Origin: an uncultured Olsenella sp.
Lineage (GTDB): Bacteria > Actinomycetota > Coriobacteriia > Coriobacteriales > Atopobiaceae
Direction of reading: 5' to 3'
DNA: 64,000 bases
Assembly (NCBI GenBank): GCA_900314535.1
Contig: OMVT01000012.1
Location: forward strand, 1-64,000
Shown here: piece after piece, positions 1-7,625 of the stretch
Layout of the letters: every line of letters starts with the position of its first letter
Numbering within the stretch: position 1 is the stretch's first letter
Made by a program: the position numbers and the translations under genes
The notes under the pieces: generated by a model
The model's database searches: none
The model's input: the letters and a program-made list of their open reading frames with translations, nothing else
What the model was told of the DNA's origin: nothing

Positions 1-84
1 TAGAGTGCCATTTCTACCGGATGCGCGGCAACCTGGCGGGCAGCGGAAGGCCGGGCGGTGCGATTCGGCCTGGTGAGCTATGCT

Positions 85-297
85 TTAATCATCGTTTCCA
101 TAGGTCTCGATTGCGATATCGAAATCGCGGAGTGCCTGGATGTCGCGATAGATGCTCTTGCGCTCTGCCTCTATGCCATACGCCTTGAGCTTCTTGATGA
201 GCTCTGCCATCGTGAGTCCATGCTCAGGGTCGGTCTCTTCCTGGAAGATCTTCCAGAGATAGAGGATCTTGAGCTTCTCGTTTCCGGTCTTGGACAC
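85..297 (-). CDS. Short HTH protein, N-terminal part of a WYL/DeoR-type regulator
   Basis: The 70-residue product is only a winged-helix DNA-binding domain of the type found at the N-terminus of WYL-domain regulators: KLKILYLWKIFQEETD, then a recognition segment around ERKSIYRDIQALRDF. It stops after IETYGNDD, where a full-length relative would continue into a WYL ligand domain of more than 200 residues. No WYL sequence is visible in the 84 bases that remain before the window edge. I place the start at a GTG preceded by AAAGGAGGACAC, an excellent SD; upstream in-frame ATGs have none. It may be a truncated remnant or a genuine stand-alone HTH protein. It diverges from the HIRAN gene across a strong dyad. 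Confidence 0.65.
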   Translation of the reverse strand: MSKTGNEKLKILYLWKIFQEETDPEHGLTMAELIKKLKAYGIEAERKSIYRDIQALRDFDIAIETYGNDD

Positions 298-355
298 GTG
301 TCCTCCTTTGCTGTTCGGACCCCATGATAGGCTCGGCGAGCCCCATAATCTCCAT

Positions 356-392
356 CTGTCCCATAAACGGTACTGTCCCATAACTGGGACAG
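356..392. promoter_or_regulatory. Operator-like dyad between divergent genes
   Basis: CTGTCCCATAACTGGGACAG at 373-392 is a perfect inverted repeat with 8-bp arms and a 4-bp spacer. A second copy of the half site, CTGTCCCATAA, lies 17 bp upstream at 356. The element sits between the start of the short HTH gene (minus) and the HIRAN gene (plus), so it is well placed to be the HTH protein's own operator. This assignment is inference. Confidence 0.6.
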
Positions 393-450
393 ATAAAGGA
401 AGGACGATGGATACCATAAGCTTTGAGAGCGGAAGCTGAAAGGGGCAGAT

Positions 451-798
451 ATGGCAGAGGATTCAAGGCATCTTGCAGATTTCTTCGTGGCCGGCATGCG
501 CTATTGGGATGGCGCTCTCGTCGTCTCCGACCTGAAGCCGGGAAAGAAGCTCCGCCTTATGGCAGAGCCCGACAATGCCTACGACCACAACGCCGTGGCA
601 ATCTGGCGCAAGAAGACGAAGCTCGGCTATATCCCGGCTGACGAGAATGCGCTCGCAGCCCAGCTCCTGCGCTTCGGGCACGGCGATGTTATCGAGTGCC
701 GAGTGCTTTCGGTCGACCCGACCGCAGATCCCTGGAAGCAGGTCAGGGCAGGACTCTTCATCACCGACGCACGCAAGGATGCGCAGACGCAAGAATAG
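451..798 (+). CDS. Stand-alone HIRAN-domain protein
   Basis: A 115-residue protein made almost entirely of one HIRAN domain. It shows the family's pattern of a first strand (FFVAGMRYWDG), the signature LMAEPDNAYDHNAVAIW, and a GYIPADENALAAQLL helix. HIRAN domains bind DNA ends or damaged DNA in Rad5/HLTF-type helicases; small bacterial stand-alone versions have unknown roles. The start ATG follows GAAAGGGGCAGAT. It ends 25 bp before the next gene, with which it is probably co-transcribed. The domain call is fairly secure; the function is not. Confidence 0.75.
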   Translation: MAEDSRHLADFFVAGMRYWDGALVVSDLKPGKKLRLMAEPDNAYDHNAVAIWRKKTKLGYIPADENALAAQLLRFGHGDVIECRVLSVDPTADPWKQVRAGLFITDARKDAQTQE

Positions 799-823
799 CG
801 TCCGCGGAGAGGAAGGAGCAGCT

Positions 824-1672
824 ATGGAGAAGGATGAAGACAAGGCGCCAGCGCCCGCAGAGCCTGAGGAGGGAAAGCCTGAGAAGAAGCACAGGAGGGG
901 ACGCGTCGTCCTCATTGCCGCAATCGTCCTCGTCGTCCTCATCGCTCTTGTCGGTGCCTTCGGCGGCAGCAAGAAGAAATCGGACGAACCCTTCGATCCG
1001 AGCACCTATGAGAGCATGGACTACGCGGCAGTCGCGCAGAATCCCGACTCCTACAAGGGCAAGAAGCTCTATGCGAAGGGTAAGATCGTGCAGGTCATCG
1101 AAGGCGACTCTGAGACGGATCTGCGCGTCGCGACTGCCACGAACGGCTACGACGATATCGTCTTCGTTGCCTACGATCCCGATATCCTCGACGGTGCGCA
1201 TCTGACGGAGGGGCAGTATATCGGCGTCTATGGGCACTGCAAGGGCCAGGTGAGCTATACATCTGCGCTCGGTGCAAAGATTTCGATTCCGGGACTCGAT
1301 GCCGACTCCATCGACCAGACCGTCAAGAGCCCTCAGGAAGTCCAGATCGAAGCCATGCAGGCAATGCTTGACGGAGCAGACTTCGAGAAGGTCGACACAT
1401 CGGGATACGGCACCTGGAAGTACGTTGCAAAGATCCAGAACACGACGGAGAACGACTACAGCAATGTGTCTCTTGTCCTCGGCATCTACGATGCATCGGG
1501 CATGCGCATCGGCGAGACCTATGCCAATGCGACAAGCTGGGCTCCGGGAGAGACCATCCAGTTCGAAGGCTATCTCGACAGCACGAAGGCCGATGCGGCC
1601 GTCTCTGTGAAGCCCGAGATTCAGAGCTTCTCGATCGGGTCGGACTATTATTCGCCAAGCCAGCTCTCGTAA
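824..1672 (+). CDS. Single-pass membrane protein with C-terminal FxLYD-like domain
   Basis: A 282-residue protein. A charged cytoplasmic head of about 25 residues rich in Glu/Lys precedes one transmembrane segment (VVLIAAIVLVVLIALVGAF, about residues 27-46). The extracytoplasmic part has an OB-like segment in the middle (KGKKLYAKGKIVQVIEG). The last 100 residues (AKIQNTTENDYSNVSLVLGI ... GETIQFEG) match the FxLYD/DUF4352 style of immunoglobulin-like domain in surface proteins of Gram-positive bacteria. I chose ATG 824, preceded by GGAAGGAGCAGCT, over a much longer in-frame opening that overlaps the HIRAN gene. Function unknown. Confidence 0.7.
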   Translation: MEKDEDKAPAPAEPEEGKPEKKHRRGRVVLIAAIVLVVLIALVGAFGGSKKKSDEPFDPSTYESMDYAAVAQNPDSYKGKKLYAKGKIVQVIEGDSETDLRVATATNGYDDIVFVAYDPDILDGAHLTEGQYIGVYGHCKGQVSYTSALGAKISIPGLDADSIDQTVKSPQEVQIEAMQAMLDGADFEKVDTSGYGTWKYVAKIQNTTENDYSNVSLVLGIYDASGMRIGETYANATSWAPGETIQFEGYLDSTKADAAVSVKPEIQSFSIGSDYYSPSQLS

Positions 1673-1695
1673 GCGAGCTTGCTTATAGGAAGGGA

Positions 1696-1722
1696 AGAGG
1701 AGGAGGCCTTCGGGTCTCCTCT
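1696..1722. terminator. Hairpin between convergent genes
   Basis: AGAGGAG pairs with CTCCTCT around a 13-nt loop, followed by a CT-rich tract. It lies between the converging FxLYD gene and the small minus-strand gene and could end both transcripts. Confidence 0.5.
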
Positions 1723-1750
1723 CTCTTGCGTGGAGCGGCAAGGGTCAGGA

Positions 1751-1936
1751 TTACCTTGCCTCGTGTGCGACATAGCAGGCAAGCGCGAAGAAGCCGGCCG
1801 TCACGATGGGGAGGATGACCTGCCAGAAGGCGGCAAAGGCACCCCCGACCCAAATGGCAAGACACTCCACGGCGAGCATGAGGCCGAGGACGCAGGCGGC
1901 GTAGAGGCTGTATTCCTGAAACGAGATGTCTCCCAT
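1751..1936 (-). CDS. Small two-helix membrane protein
   Basis: A 61-residue hydrophobic protein with two predicted membrane helices (LYAACVLGLMLAVECLAIWV and FWQVILPIVTAGFFALACYV). I place the start at the second of two adjacent ATG codons because GGGAGG lies 5 nt upstream of it; an 88-residue form opening further upstream is possible but has no SD. No family recognised. It stands alone on its strand. Confidence 0.5.
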   Translation of the reverse strand: MGDISFQEYSLYAACVLGLMLAVECLAIWVGGAFAAFWQVILPIVTAGFFALACYVAHEAR

Positions 1937-2148
1937 CATGGCCTCCCGGACAAGAAGCGGATTGCAGCCTATGCTAGGCAGCTCCGATAAGCGCAGAGAA
2001 AGCCATCTGTCAGCCATCTGTTACGGAAATTCGAACAGGGCGCTGAGGACTCTGTACAAAAGCTGAAGGAAAAAGCGGGCGAACCGTAATATGGCCGAAA
2101 CAGAATCTCCGTATGCTCGTCTCATCGTCCACAGGAAGGATGCAGTTC

Positions 2149-2238
2149 ATGTTCGCAGCCACCGACAATGCAGCTCTGAGCGCTCAACGCGTGCTGGGTG
2201 CATGGTGGCGTACAAGGACTTCGAAACTTCCGGCGTGA
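2149..2238 (+). CDS. Trp leader peptide (attenuator) upstream of trpB2
   Basis: A 29-codon reading frame with SD AGGAAGG 9 nt before its ATG encodes a peptide with tandem Trp codons (TGG TGG at 2203-2208) in the context LGAWWRTRTSK. Its TGA at 2236 lies 27 nt before a strong intrinsic terminator, which in turn lies just before a tryptophan synthase beta gene. Immediately after the Trp codons, ACAAGG (2212-2217) can pair with CCTTGT (2245-2250) past the stop, as expected for the 1:2 helix of a ribosome-mediated attenuator. I could not find an equally convincing antiterminator helix. An in-frame ATG at 2140 would add three residues. Confidence 0.75.
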   Translation: MFAATDNAALSAQRVLGAWWRTRTSKLPA

Positions 2239-2264
2239 CGACGGCCTTGTCTTCATACACATCT

Positions 2265-2300
2265 GGGGCTCTCGGTTACGTACCGGGAGCCCCTTTTTTT
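2265..2300 (+). terminator. Attenuator terminator before trpB2
   Basis: GGGGCTCTCGGT (2265-2276) pairs with ACCGGGAGCCCC (2282-2293): 12 bp with one G-T wobble and loop TACGT, followed by seven T. It lies 44 nt before the trpB2 start with no full gene before it, so it can only act as a conditional leader terminator. Confidence 0.88.
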
Positions 2301-2343
2301 GTATGCAGACGCACAGCATTCCCTGAAGAGAAAGAGGAGCAAG

Positions 2344-3741
2344 ATGGGCGCAGAAGCAGCAAAGACCGATCCTTACCGCATCTATCTGAAGGAAGACCAG
2401 ATTCCGACCGCCTGGTACAACCTGCGTGCCGATATGCCGGAACCGCCCGAACCGATGAGGCTGCCGAATGGCAAGGTCGCGACGGTCGACGATATCAAGC
2501 CAGTCTTTGCAGACGAGCTCTGCCGCCAGGAACTCGATGACACGACGCGCTACTTCGAGATTCCCGCTCCTGTCATGGAGATGTACAAGGTCTACCGGCC
2601 GAGCCCGCTCTGTCGTGCCTACAACCTCGAGCGCGCGCTCGACACCCCGGCGAAGATCTATTACAAGTTCGAAGGCAACAACACGTCCGGCTCGCACAAG
2701 CTGAACTCCGCCCTTGCCCAGGCCTACTATGCCTATGCCCAGGGCATCACGAACATCACGACCGAGACCGGTGCTGGCCAGTGGGGCACGGCGCTCTCCG
2801 AGGCAGCAGCGCACTTCGGCCTCAACCTCGACGTGTTCATGGTGAAGTGCTCGTATGAACAGAAGCCCTTCCGCCGTTCTGTCATGCAGACGTTCGGCGC
2901 GACAATCACGCCGTCGCCGTCCGATACGACCGAGGCAGGCAGGAAGATCCTTGCCGCCGATCCGACGTGCACGGGATCTCTCGGCACCGCCATCTCCGAG
3001 GCGGTCGAGCGTGCGCTCAACGTGCCGGGCAACAAGGGACGCTACCAGCTCGGCAGCGTGCTCAACCAGGTCGTGCTCCATCAGTCGATCATCGGCCTCG
3101 AGTCCTATGAGGCGCTCCGTGAGCTCGGCGAATATCCTGACATTGTTATCGGCTGCTGCGGTGGCGGCTCGAACTTCGGTGGCCTCATCGCCCCCTTCAT
3201 GCGCGACAAGCTGACAGGCGTGCATCCTGATACACGCTTCATCGGTGTCGAGCCGGCAAGCTGCCCGTCGCTTACCCGCGGCGTCTATGCCTATGACTAC
3301 GCTGATACGGGCCAGACCTGCCCGCTCTGCAAGATGTATACGCTCGGCAATGGCTTCATCCCGAGCCCTGACCATGCAGGTGGCCTGCGCTATCACGGCA
3401 TGAGCCCAATCGTCTCGAAGCTCAAGCACGATGGCTATATGGAGGCTGTCGCCGTGAAGCAGACTGATGTCTTCGCTGCAGCAGAGAAGTTTGCAAAGCT
3501 TGAGACGATTCTGCCGGCACCGGAGAGCTCGCACGCAATCCTTCAGGCCATCCGCGAGGCAGAAGCCTGCCGAGAGACGGGCGAGGCGAAGACGATCCTC
3601 TTCGGACTTACCGGCACCGGCTACTTCGATATGGCCGCTTATGACAAGTACAACAAGGGCGAGCTCGAGGACCATATCCCCACGGACGAAGAGCTGCAGG
3701 CTGGCTTCGATACGATTCCCCATATTCCGGGCATCCAGTAG
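2344..3741 (+). CDS. trpB2: Tryptophan synthase beta-like protein TrpB2
   Basis: A 465-residue PLP enzyme of the TrpB2 branch (longer than about 400-residue TrpB1, with the N-terminal YLKEDQIPTAWYNLRADMP typical of this branch). It condenses indole with L-serine to tryptophan. The PLP lysine lies in NTSGSHKLNSA (about residue 118) and the phosphate-binding loop is GCCGGGSNFGG (about residue 270). No trpA is nearby; TrpB2 enzymes usually act without a TrpA partner and can use free indole. The start follows AGAGGAGCAAG. The upstream Trp-rich leader and terminator indicate expression when charged tRNA-Trp is scarce, supporting a biosynthetic or indole-salvage role. Confidence 0.93.
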   Translation: MGAEAAKTDPYRIYLKEDQIPTAWYNLRADMPEPPEPMRLPNGKVATVDDIKPVFADELCRQELDDTTRYFEIPAPVMEMYKVYRPSPLCRAYNLERALDTPAKIYYKFEGNNTSGSHKLNSALAQAYYAYAQGITNITTETGAGQWGTALSEAAAHFGLNLDVFMVKCSYEQKPFRRSVMQTFGATITPSPSDTTEAGRKILAADPTCTGSLGTAISEAVERALNVPGNKGRYQLGSVLNQVVLHQSIIGLESYEALRELGEYPDIVIGCCGGGSNFGGLIAPFMRDKLTGVHPDTRFIGVEPASCPSLTRGVYAYDYADTGQTCPLCKMYTLGNGFIPSPDHAGGLRYHGMSPIVSKLKHDGYMEAVAVKQTDVFAAAEKFAKLETILPAPESSHAILQAIREAEACRETGEAKTILFGLTGTGYFDMAAYDKYNKGELEDHIPTDEELQAGFDTIPHIPGIQ

Positions 3742-3828
3742 AAGGAAGCATCTGCCGCTGGCAGGTCTGAGATAACAAGACAGAGACAATGTGTGCGATT
3801 GTGCTCATGTCAAGTCGCATTTCGGGTA

Positions 3829-3868
3829 AGCTCCTCCCAAAAAGACCTTCTGGCCTACGGGAGGAGCT
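3829..3868 (+). promoter_or_regulatory. Hairpin sequestering the ribosome-binding site of the M20 peptidase
   Basis: AGCTCCTCCC (3829-3838) is a perfect complement of GGGAGGAGCT (3859-3868), which contains the SD of the peptidase gene 6 nt before its ATG. The loop is 20 nt. A second weaker helix, TGCGATT with AAGTCGCA, lies just upstream (about 3795-3821). The pairing would hide the SD, suggesting translational control by a ligand, temperature or a trans RNA. No known riboswitch consensus was recognised. Confidence 0.6.
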
Positions 3869-3874
3869 CATATC

Positions 3875-5380
3875 ATGGCTGATTTGAAACGGACGGCTCT
3901 GGTGTCTGCCGGAGCAGCAGTGGCAGGCGTGGCAACTTTGGCGTCGGTGAAGGCGGCACTTCTCAAGCCTTCCAAGCCCAAAGGCGCTCCGATCGGAGCG
4001 GATGGCTATGAGGCAGGGATGGATGCGGTCGAGCGCTTCCAGGAGCTCCTCCGGATTCCTACAGTCTCGAGAGACAATGTCTCGGTGCGCGACGATGAGG
4101 CATTCAGGCGCTGGATCCCGACGCTCGAGCGGCTCTATCCGAAGACGCTTGCGGCAACGGAGCTTCATCGCATCGATGATTTCGGCATCCTCCTCCACTG
4201 GCCAGGACGCGATGCTTCCCTCGACCCTGTCATCGTTATGGCGCACCAGGATGTTGTGCCCACAGAAGGACAGGCCTGGACGCACGATCCCTTTGCGGCA
4301 GAGATCTCTGACGGCGAAATCTGGGGCAGGGGAACGCTCGATACGAAGTGCATCGACTGTGCACTCTTCGAAGCGATGGAATATCTGATCGGTGAGGGCT
4401 ATGTGCCGCCACGCGATGTGTGGTTCTTCTCTTCGGACGGCGAGGAGATCAATGCGCCGACCTCGAAGCATGCGGTTGCCTGGCTCAAGGAGCACAACGT
4501 CACGCCCTATATGGTGCTCGATGAGGGAGGGGCGCTTGCAACAGATGCAGGCCTGGGCGTCACGACCCCGATTGCTATGGTCGGCGTCTCCGAGAAGGGG
4601 CATGTCGACCTGCTGGTGAAGGCGTATGCCGAAGGCGGCCATGCCTCGACGCCGGGCAGAAATGATGCGGCGGCACTGCTCTCCCGTGTCGTTTCGCGCA
4701 TCGTGGACAACCCGCCCGAACCGCACCTGATTCCTGTCGTGGCACGCACGCTCTCAGAGATTGGCGCCTGGGCAGGAGGGCCGTATCCGGCCGTGTTTGC
4801 AAACCTCTGGGCGACGAAGCCTCTTGTCGAGCAGCTCATGAGCAAGAGCCCGGAGACGGCCGCAATGCTTCGGACCACGTATGCCGTGACGCAGCTCAAG
4901 GGGTCGGCAGCGCATAACGTGCTGCCGGCTGTTGCCGAAGCGAACCTCAATGTGCGCGTCGCCCCGTTTGAGACGATCTCCGACGCACTCGAGCGTGCAC
5001 GCATGCTTGCAGCAGCAGAATGCAAGGCATCGGGTGTGCCGCCCACGAGGGTCGAGGTCTCGATTCGCGAGGAGTGCCCCTACGGAGAGCCGGCTCCCAT
5101 CAGCCCCTGGGAGCATGAGCGCGCCTTCGACTATATCCATCGCTGTGTGGCAGGCGTCTATCCCGAAGCAGGCTTTGCGCCCTACGTGCAGAACTCCTCG
5201 ACCGATTCGCTCCAGTTCTGTGCCATCTGCAAGCGGGTCTACCGCTTTGCCGGCTTCATCTATTCGAAGGAAGCCCGCTCCCTCATTCATGCGGCGAATG
5301 AGCGCATCGGCGTCGATGTGTTCAGACGCGGCATTGGCTTCTATGTGGCGTTTCTGGGACACCTCGAGGAGCTGGCATAG
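3875..5380 (+). CDS. M20-family zinc peptidase, membrane anchored
   Basis: A 501-residue member of the M20/ArgE/DapE/CPG2 metallopeptidases, probably a dipeptidase or carboxypeptidase. Metal and catalytic residues are visible: H124 and D126 in AHQDVVP, the bridging D156 in GRGTLDTKC, catalytic E190 and ligand E191 in SSDGEEI, and D216/E217 in VLDEGG. The lid domain with its VDLLVKAYAEGGHAS strand follows. An N-terminal hydrophobic segment (about residues 8-30, rich in Ala/Val) suggests membrane anchoring or a signal, unusual for the cytosolic members. The ribosome site is inside a hairpin. An MFS transporter follows 32 bp downstream and may share the transcript. Confidence 0.88.
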   Translation: MADLKRTALVSAGAAVAGVATLASVKAALLKPSKPKGAPIGADGYEAGMDAVERFQELLRIPTVSRDNVSVRDDEAFRRWIPTLERLYPKTLAATELHRIDDFGILLHWPGRDASLDPVIVMAHQDVVPTEGQAWTHDPFAAEISDGEIWGRGTLDTKCIDCALFEAMEYLIGEGYVPPRDVWFFSSDGEEINAPTSKHAVAWLKEHNVTPYMVLDEGGALATDAGLGVTTPIAMVGVSEKGHVDLLVKAYAEGGHASTPGRNDAAALLSRVVSRIVDNPPEPHLIPVVARTLSEIGAWAGGPYPAVFANLWATKPLVEQLMSKSPETAAMLRTTYAVTQLKGSAAHNVLPAVAEANLNVRVAPFETISDALERARMLAAAECKASGVPPTRVEVSIREECPYGEPAPISPWEHERAFDYIHRCVAGVYPEAGFAPYVQNSSTDSLQFCAICKRVYRFAGFIYSKEARSLIHAANERIGVDVFRRGIGFYVAFLGHLEELA

Positions 5381-5412
5381 AGCAAGAAGATATCCATTGG
5401 CAGGAGGTTCGC

Positions 5413-6744
5413 ATGAGCGATAAGGATATGCGCAAGAAGGCAGCGAAGATCGACTACGCGACGGTTGCATTCGCGAGCCTGCCATTCATGGGGATGATCA
5501 GCTTCTGGCAGGTCTTTGACGGCATCATTCCGAAGATGCTCACGCAGACCTTCGGCCTCTCGAATGCCGTGACTGGATTCGTGATGGCAATAGACAACAT
5601 CTTCGGGCTGTTCCTTCTGCCGCTCTTCGGCATCCTCTCGGACCGCTGCACCTCGAAGCTCGGGCGCCGCACGCCCTTCATCATTGCAGGCTCGTTCCTG
5701 GCCGTTATCGGAACGCCGCTCATCGCAATTGCGAACAATGTCGGCAGCCTGGCCCTTCTGATCTCTGCCATCATCCTGACGCTTGTCGCGATCTGCATGT
5801 ATAGGACCATGACCGTGGCAATCGTGGCAGATATCACGCCGCGTCCCCTGCGCATGAAGACCGACTCCGTCAAGAAGCTTGTCGGCTATGCCGGTACCGG
5901 CGTCATGCTTGTCTGCATCTCGGCCATGGTGCCGAAGACAGAGCATCCTGACTATCTGCCGCTCTTCCTCGTGCAGGCAGGGATGATCCTGCTCTCGCTT
6001 CTTCTCTATCTTGCCAAGGTCAGGGAGCCGAAGCTCGTCGAGGAGATGCATGCCAAGAGCCTCGAGATGGGCATCAAGGAAGACGAGATCGAGAAGGACG
6101 ACTCGCCTGAGGCGGGCGGCAAGGACAAGATCACAGACCCTGACATCCACCGTTCGCTCGCGCTGCTTCTTGCGGCAGACTTCTTCTACTACATGAGCTA
6201 CAACGCAATGACCACGAACATCAGCAGGTATGCCGACACATTCTACGGAATGCAGGGAGGCTCCTTTGCGATCATCAACATCGTGACGATCATCGGTGCC
6301 CTTGCGACCTATGTGCCGCTGGCGAACCTGTCGCTTCGTATCGGCAGGAAGAAGGTCGGCCTCCTCTGCGGCGCTGCCATGGCAGTGTGCCCCGTGATTC
6401 TGTGGCTTGTGCCGGGCTTCCATCCTGCCTTCTATGCCCTCTTCCTTGTTATGGGTGCAGGCCTGGGCGGCGTCGACCTCTGCGTCTTCAACATGATCCT
6501 GGAGCTCTGCTCGGCCCGCTCCGTCGGACGCTATTCCGGCTACTACTACACGGTGTCCATGGCAGCGCAGGTCGCAACGCCTATCCTCTCTGGCCTCGTT
6601 ATGGATGTGGCGCCTGGGACGCTCTTCCTCTACATCGCCCTCATGGGTCTTGCTATGGTCTTCTCGCTGGTCCTTGCGAAGCACGGCGACGCAATCTTGA
6701 TCGACGAGGTCGCAGCACGCGAGGAGAAGGCTGAAGCGCACTAG
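5413..6744 (+). CDS. MFS transporter (sugar:cation symporter-like)
   Basis: A 443-residue, roughly 12-helix major facilitator. The loop between helices 2 and 3 carries GILSDRCTSKLGRRTPFI, the form seen in the GPH/SLC45-like sucrose and oligosaccharide symporters. A charged cytoplasmic loop of about 40 residues (EKDDSPEAGGKDKITDP) separates the halves. The start follows GGCAGGAGGTTCGC. Substrate cannot be read from the sequence; location behind a peptidase does not fix it. Probably in the same operon as the M20 gene. Confidence 0.8.
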   Translation: MSDKDMRKKAAKIDYATVAFASLPFMGMISFWQVFDGIIPKMLTQTFGLSNAVTGFVMAIDNIFGLFLLPLFGILSDRCTSKLGRRTPFIIAGSFLAVIGTPLIAIANNVGSLALLISAIILTLVAICMYRTMTVAIVADITPRPLRMKTDSVKKLVGYAGTGVMLVCISAMVPKTEHPDYLPLFLVQAGMILLSLLLYLAKVREPKLVEEMHAKSLEMGIKEDEIEKDDSPEAGGKDKITDPDIHRSLALLLAADFFYYMSYNAMTTNISRYADTFYGMQGGSFAIINIVTIIGALATYVPLANLSLRIGRKKVGLLCGAAMAVCPVILWLVPGFHPAFYALFLVMGAGLGGVDLCVFNMILELCSARSVGRYSGYYYTVSMAAQVATPILSGLVMDVAPGTLFLYIALMGLAMVFSLVLAKHGDAILIDEVAAREEKAEAH

Positions 6745-6815
6745 ATGGAGCTTTGCTGAGCCGAGCTTCCACTCTGCTACGCTTTGAAGCAGATCCGGAC
6801 TTCAAGGAGGAAACC

Positions 6816-7184
6816 ATGCAGGCACGCTTCATCCACCGCTGCACCCACGTGCTCGATCTCGAAGCCACGAAGAAGTTCTATGAGAAGGCGCTCGGCTTCC
6901 ATGTCGTGAGGGTATCGGGACCCGAGGACGGCTCCTGGTCGAACACGTTCATGGCAAACGACGCAGCGCCTTTCGAGCTCGAGCTTACCTGGAACAGGGG
7001 ACGCACGGAGCCCTACGACAATGGCGGGAGGGACACCCACATCGCCTTTGCGGTCGATGACTTCGAGGCCTACCACGAGCTCCACCGCCGGATGGGCGTC
7101 ATCGACAAGGAGAATCCCGCGATGGGGCTCTACTTCATCTGCGATCCTGACGGGCAGAGGATCGAGATCCTGCCTGAGAAATAA
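6816..7184 (+). CDS. VOC-family protein, lactoylglutathione lyase-like
   Basis: A 122-residue glyoxalase/VOC fold protein. It opens with FIHRCTHVLDLEATKKFYEKA (metal-ligand His in RCTHV), has FELELTWNRG in the middle and a second half with DTHIAFAVDD and CDPDGQRIEILPE, giving the His/Glu ligand set of glyoxalase I-type enzymes. It probably detoxifies methylglyoxal or a related aldehyde. SD AAGGAGG lies 5 nt before the ATG. A terminator follows directly. Confidence 0.85.
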   Translation: MQARFIHRCTHVLDLEATKKFYEKALGFHVVRVSGPEDGSWSNTFMANDAAPFELELTWNRGRTEPYDNGGRDTHIAFAVDDFEAYHELHRRMGVIDKENPAMGLYFICDPDGQRIEILPEK

Positions 7185-7206
7185 GTGGCAGGGAAACCTG
7201 CATCTC

Positions 7207-7243
7207 AAGGGCTTCCGGAATATTCCGGGAGCCCTTCTTCTTT
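7207..7243 (+). terminator. Intrinsic terminator after the VOC gene
   Basis: AAGGGCTTCCGGAA pairs with TTCCGGGAGCCCTT around TA, followed by CTTCTTT. Confidence 0.85.
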
Positions 7244-7267
7244 GGGCGAAGGCATGGACGGAAGACC

Positions 7268-7321
7268 AACTCGACAGGGAATAGTCTCAGCTCGACACCC
7301 CTGAGCGTGAACTCGACAGGG
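7268..7321. repeat. Three direct repeats at exact 21-bp spacing
   Basis: AACTCGACAGGG (7268), AGCTCGACACCC (7289) and AACTCGACAGGG (7310) share the core CTCGACA and start exactly 21 bp apart, two helical turns, so the same face of the DNA is presented three times. They lie in the 440-bp gap before the DUF4012 gene and look like an iterated protein-binding site. Confidence 0.6.
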
Positions 7322-7425
7322 GCTTCTGAAGATGCCTTCAAGGACGCGTTTCGGTAGTGTGAATGTATGGGCTGATGCTGAGGAATTTCGGCTATCCTCG
7401 AGGTCAAGACCTTTCTCGGCGCTAT

Positions 7426-7443
7426 GATTCATGCGCATGAATC
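7426..7443. promoter_or_regulatory. 18-bp perfect palindrome upstream of DUF4012 gene
   Basis: GATTCATGCGCATGAATC is its own reverse complement with no spacer. It lies 183 bp before the DUF4012 start, downstream of the 21-bp repeats. A further small hairpin, GGCAGAG with CTCTGCC, lies at about 7475-7493. No reading frame fits this gap (7244-7625). Confidence 0.5.
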
Positions 7444-7625
7444 CTTCCCGTATGGATATCCCTTCCCAAGACCGCATGGCAGAGCTCTCTCTGCCCCACA
7501 CAAGATGAAACCCCCGGCTTTGCCGGAGCGGCAGGTCCTGCAGGAAGAGACAGGAAAGATCTCACGGGAAAGGTTGAAGACAGAATCGTCCGCCTGGCAG
7601 GCGCCAGGCAGGTGGAGTGATAGCA

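Noticed and set aside
1-84. Continuation of the WYL regulator beyond the stop at 85
   Set aside because: None of the three minus frames shows WYL-domain sequence in these 84 bases, so neither a frameshift nor a longer gene can be supported.
2018-2148. T-box upstream of trpB2
   Set aside because: GGTGGCGTACAAGG only faintly resembles the T-box core and there is no stem I; the tandem Trp codons in a translated leader explain the region better.
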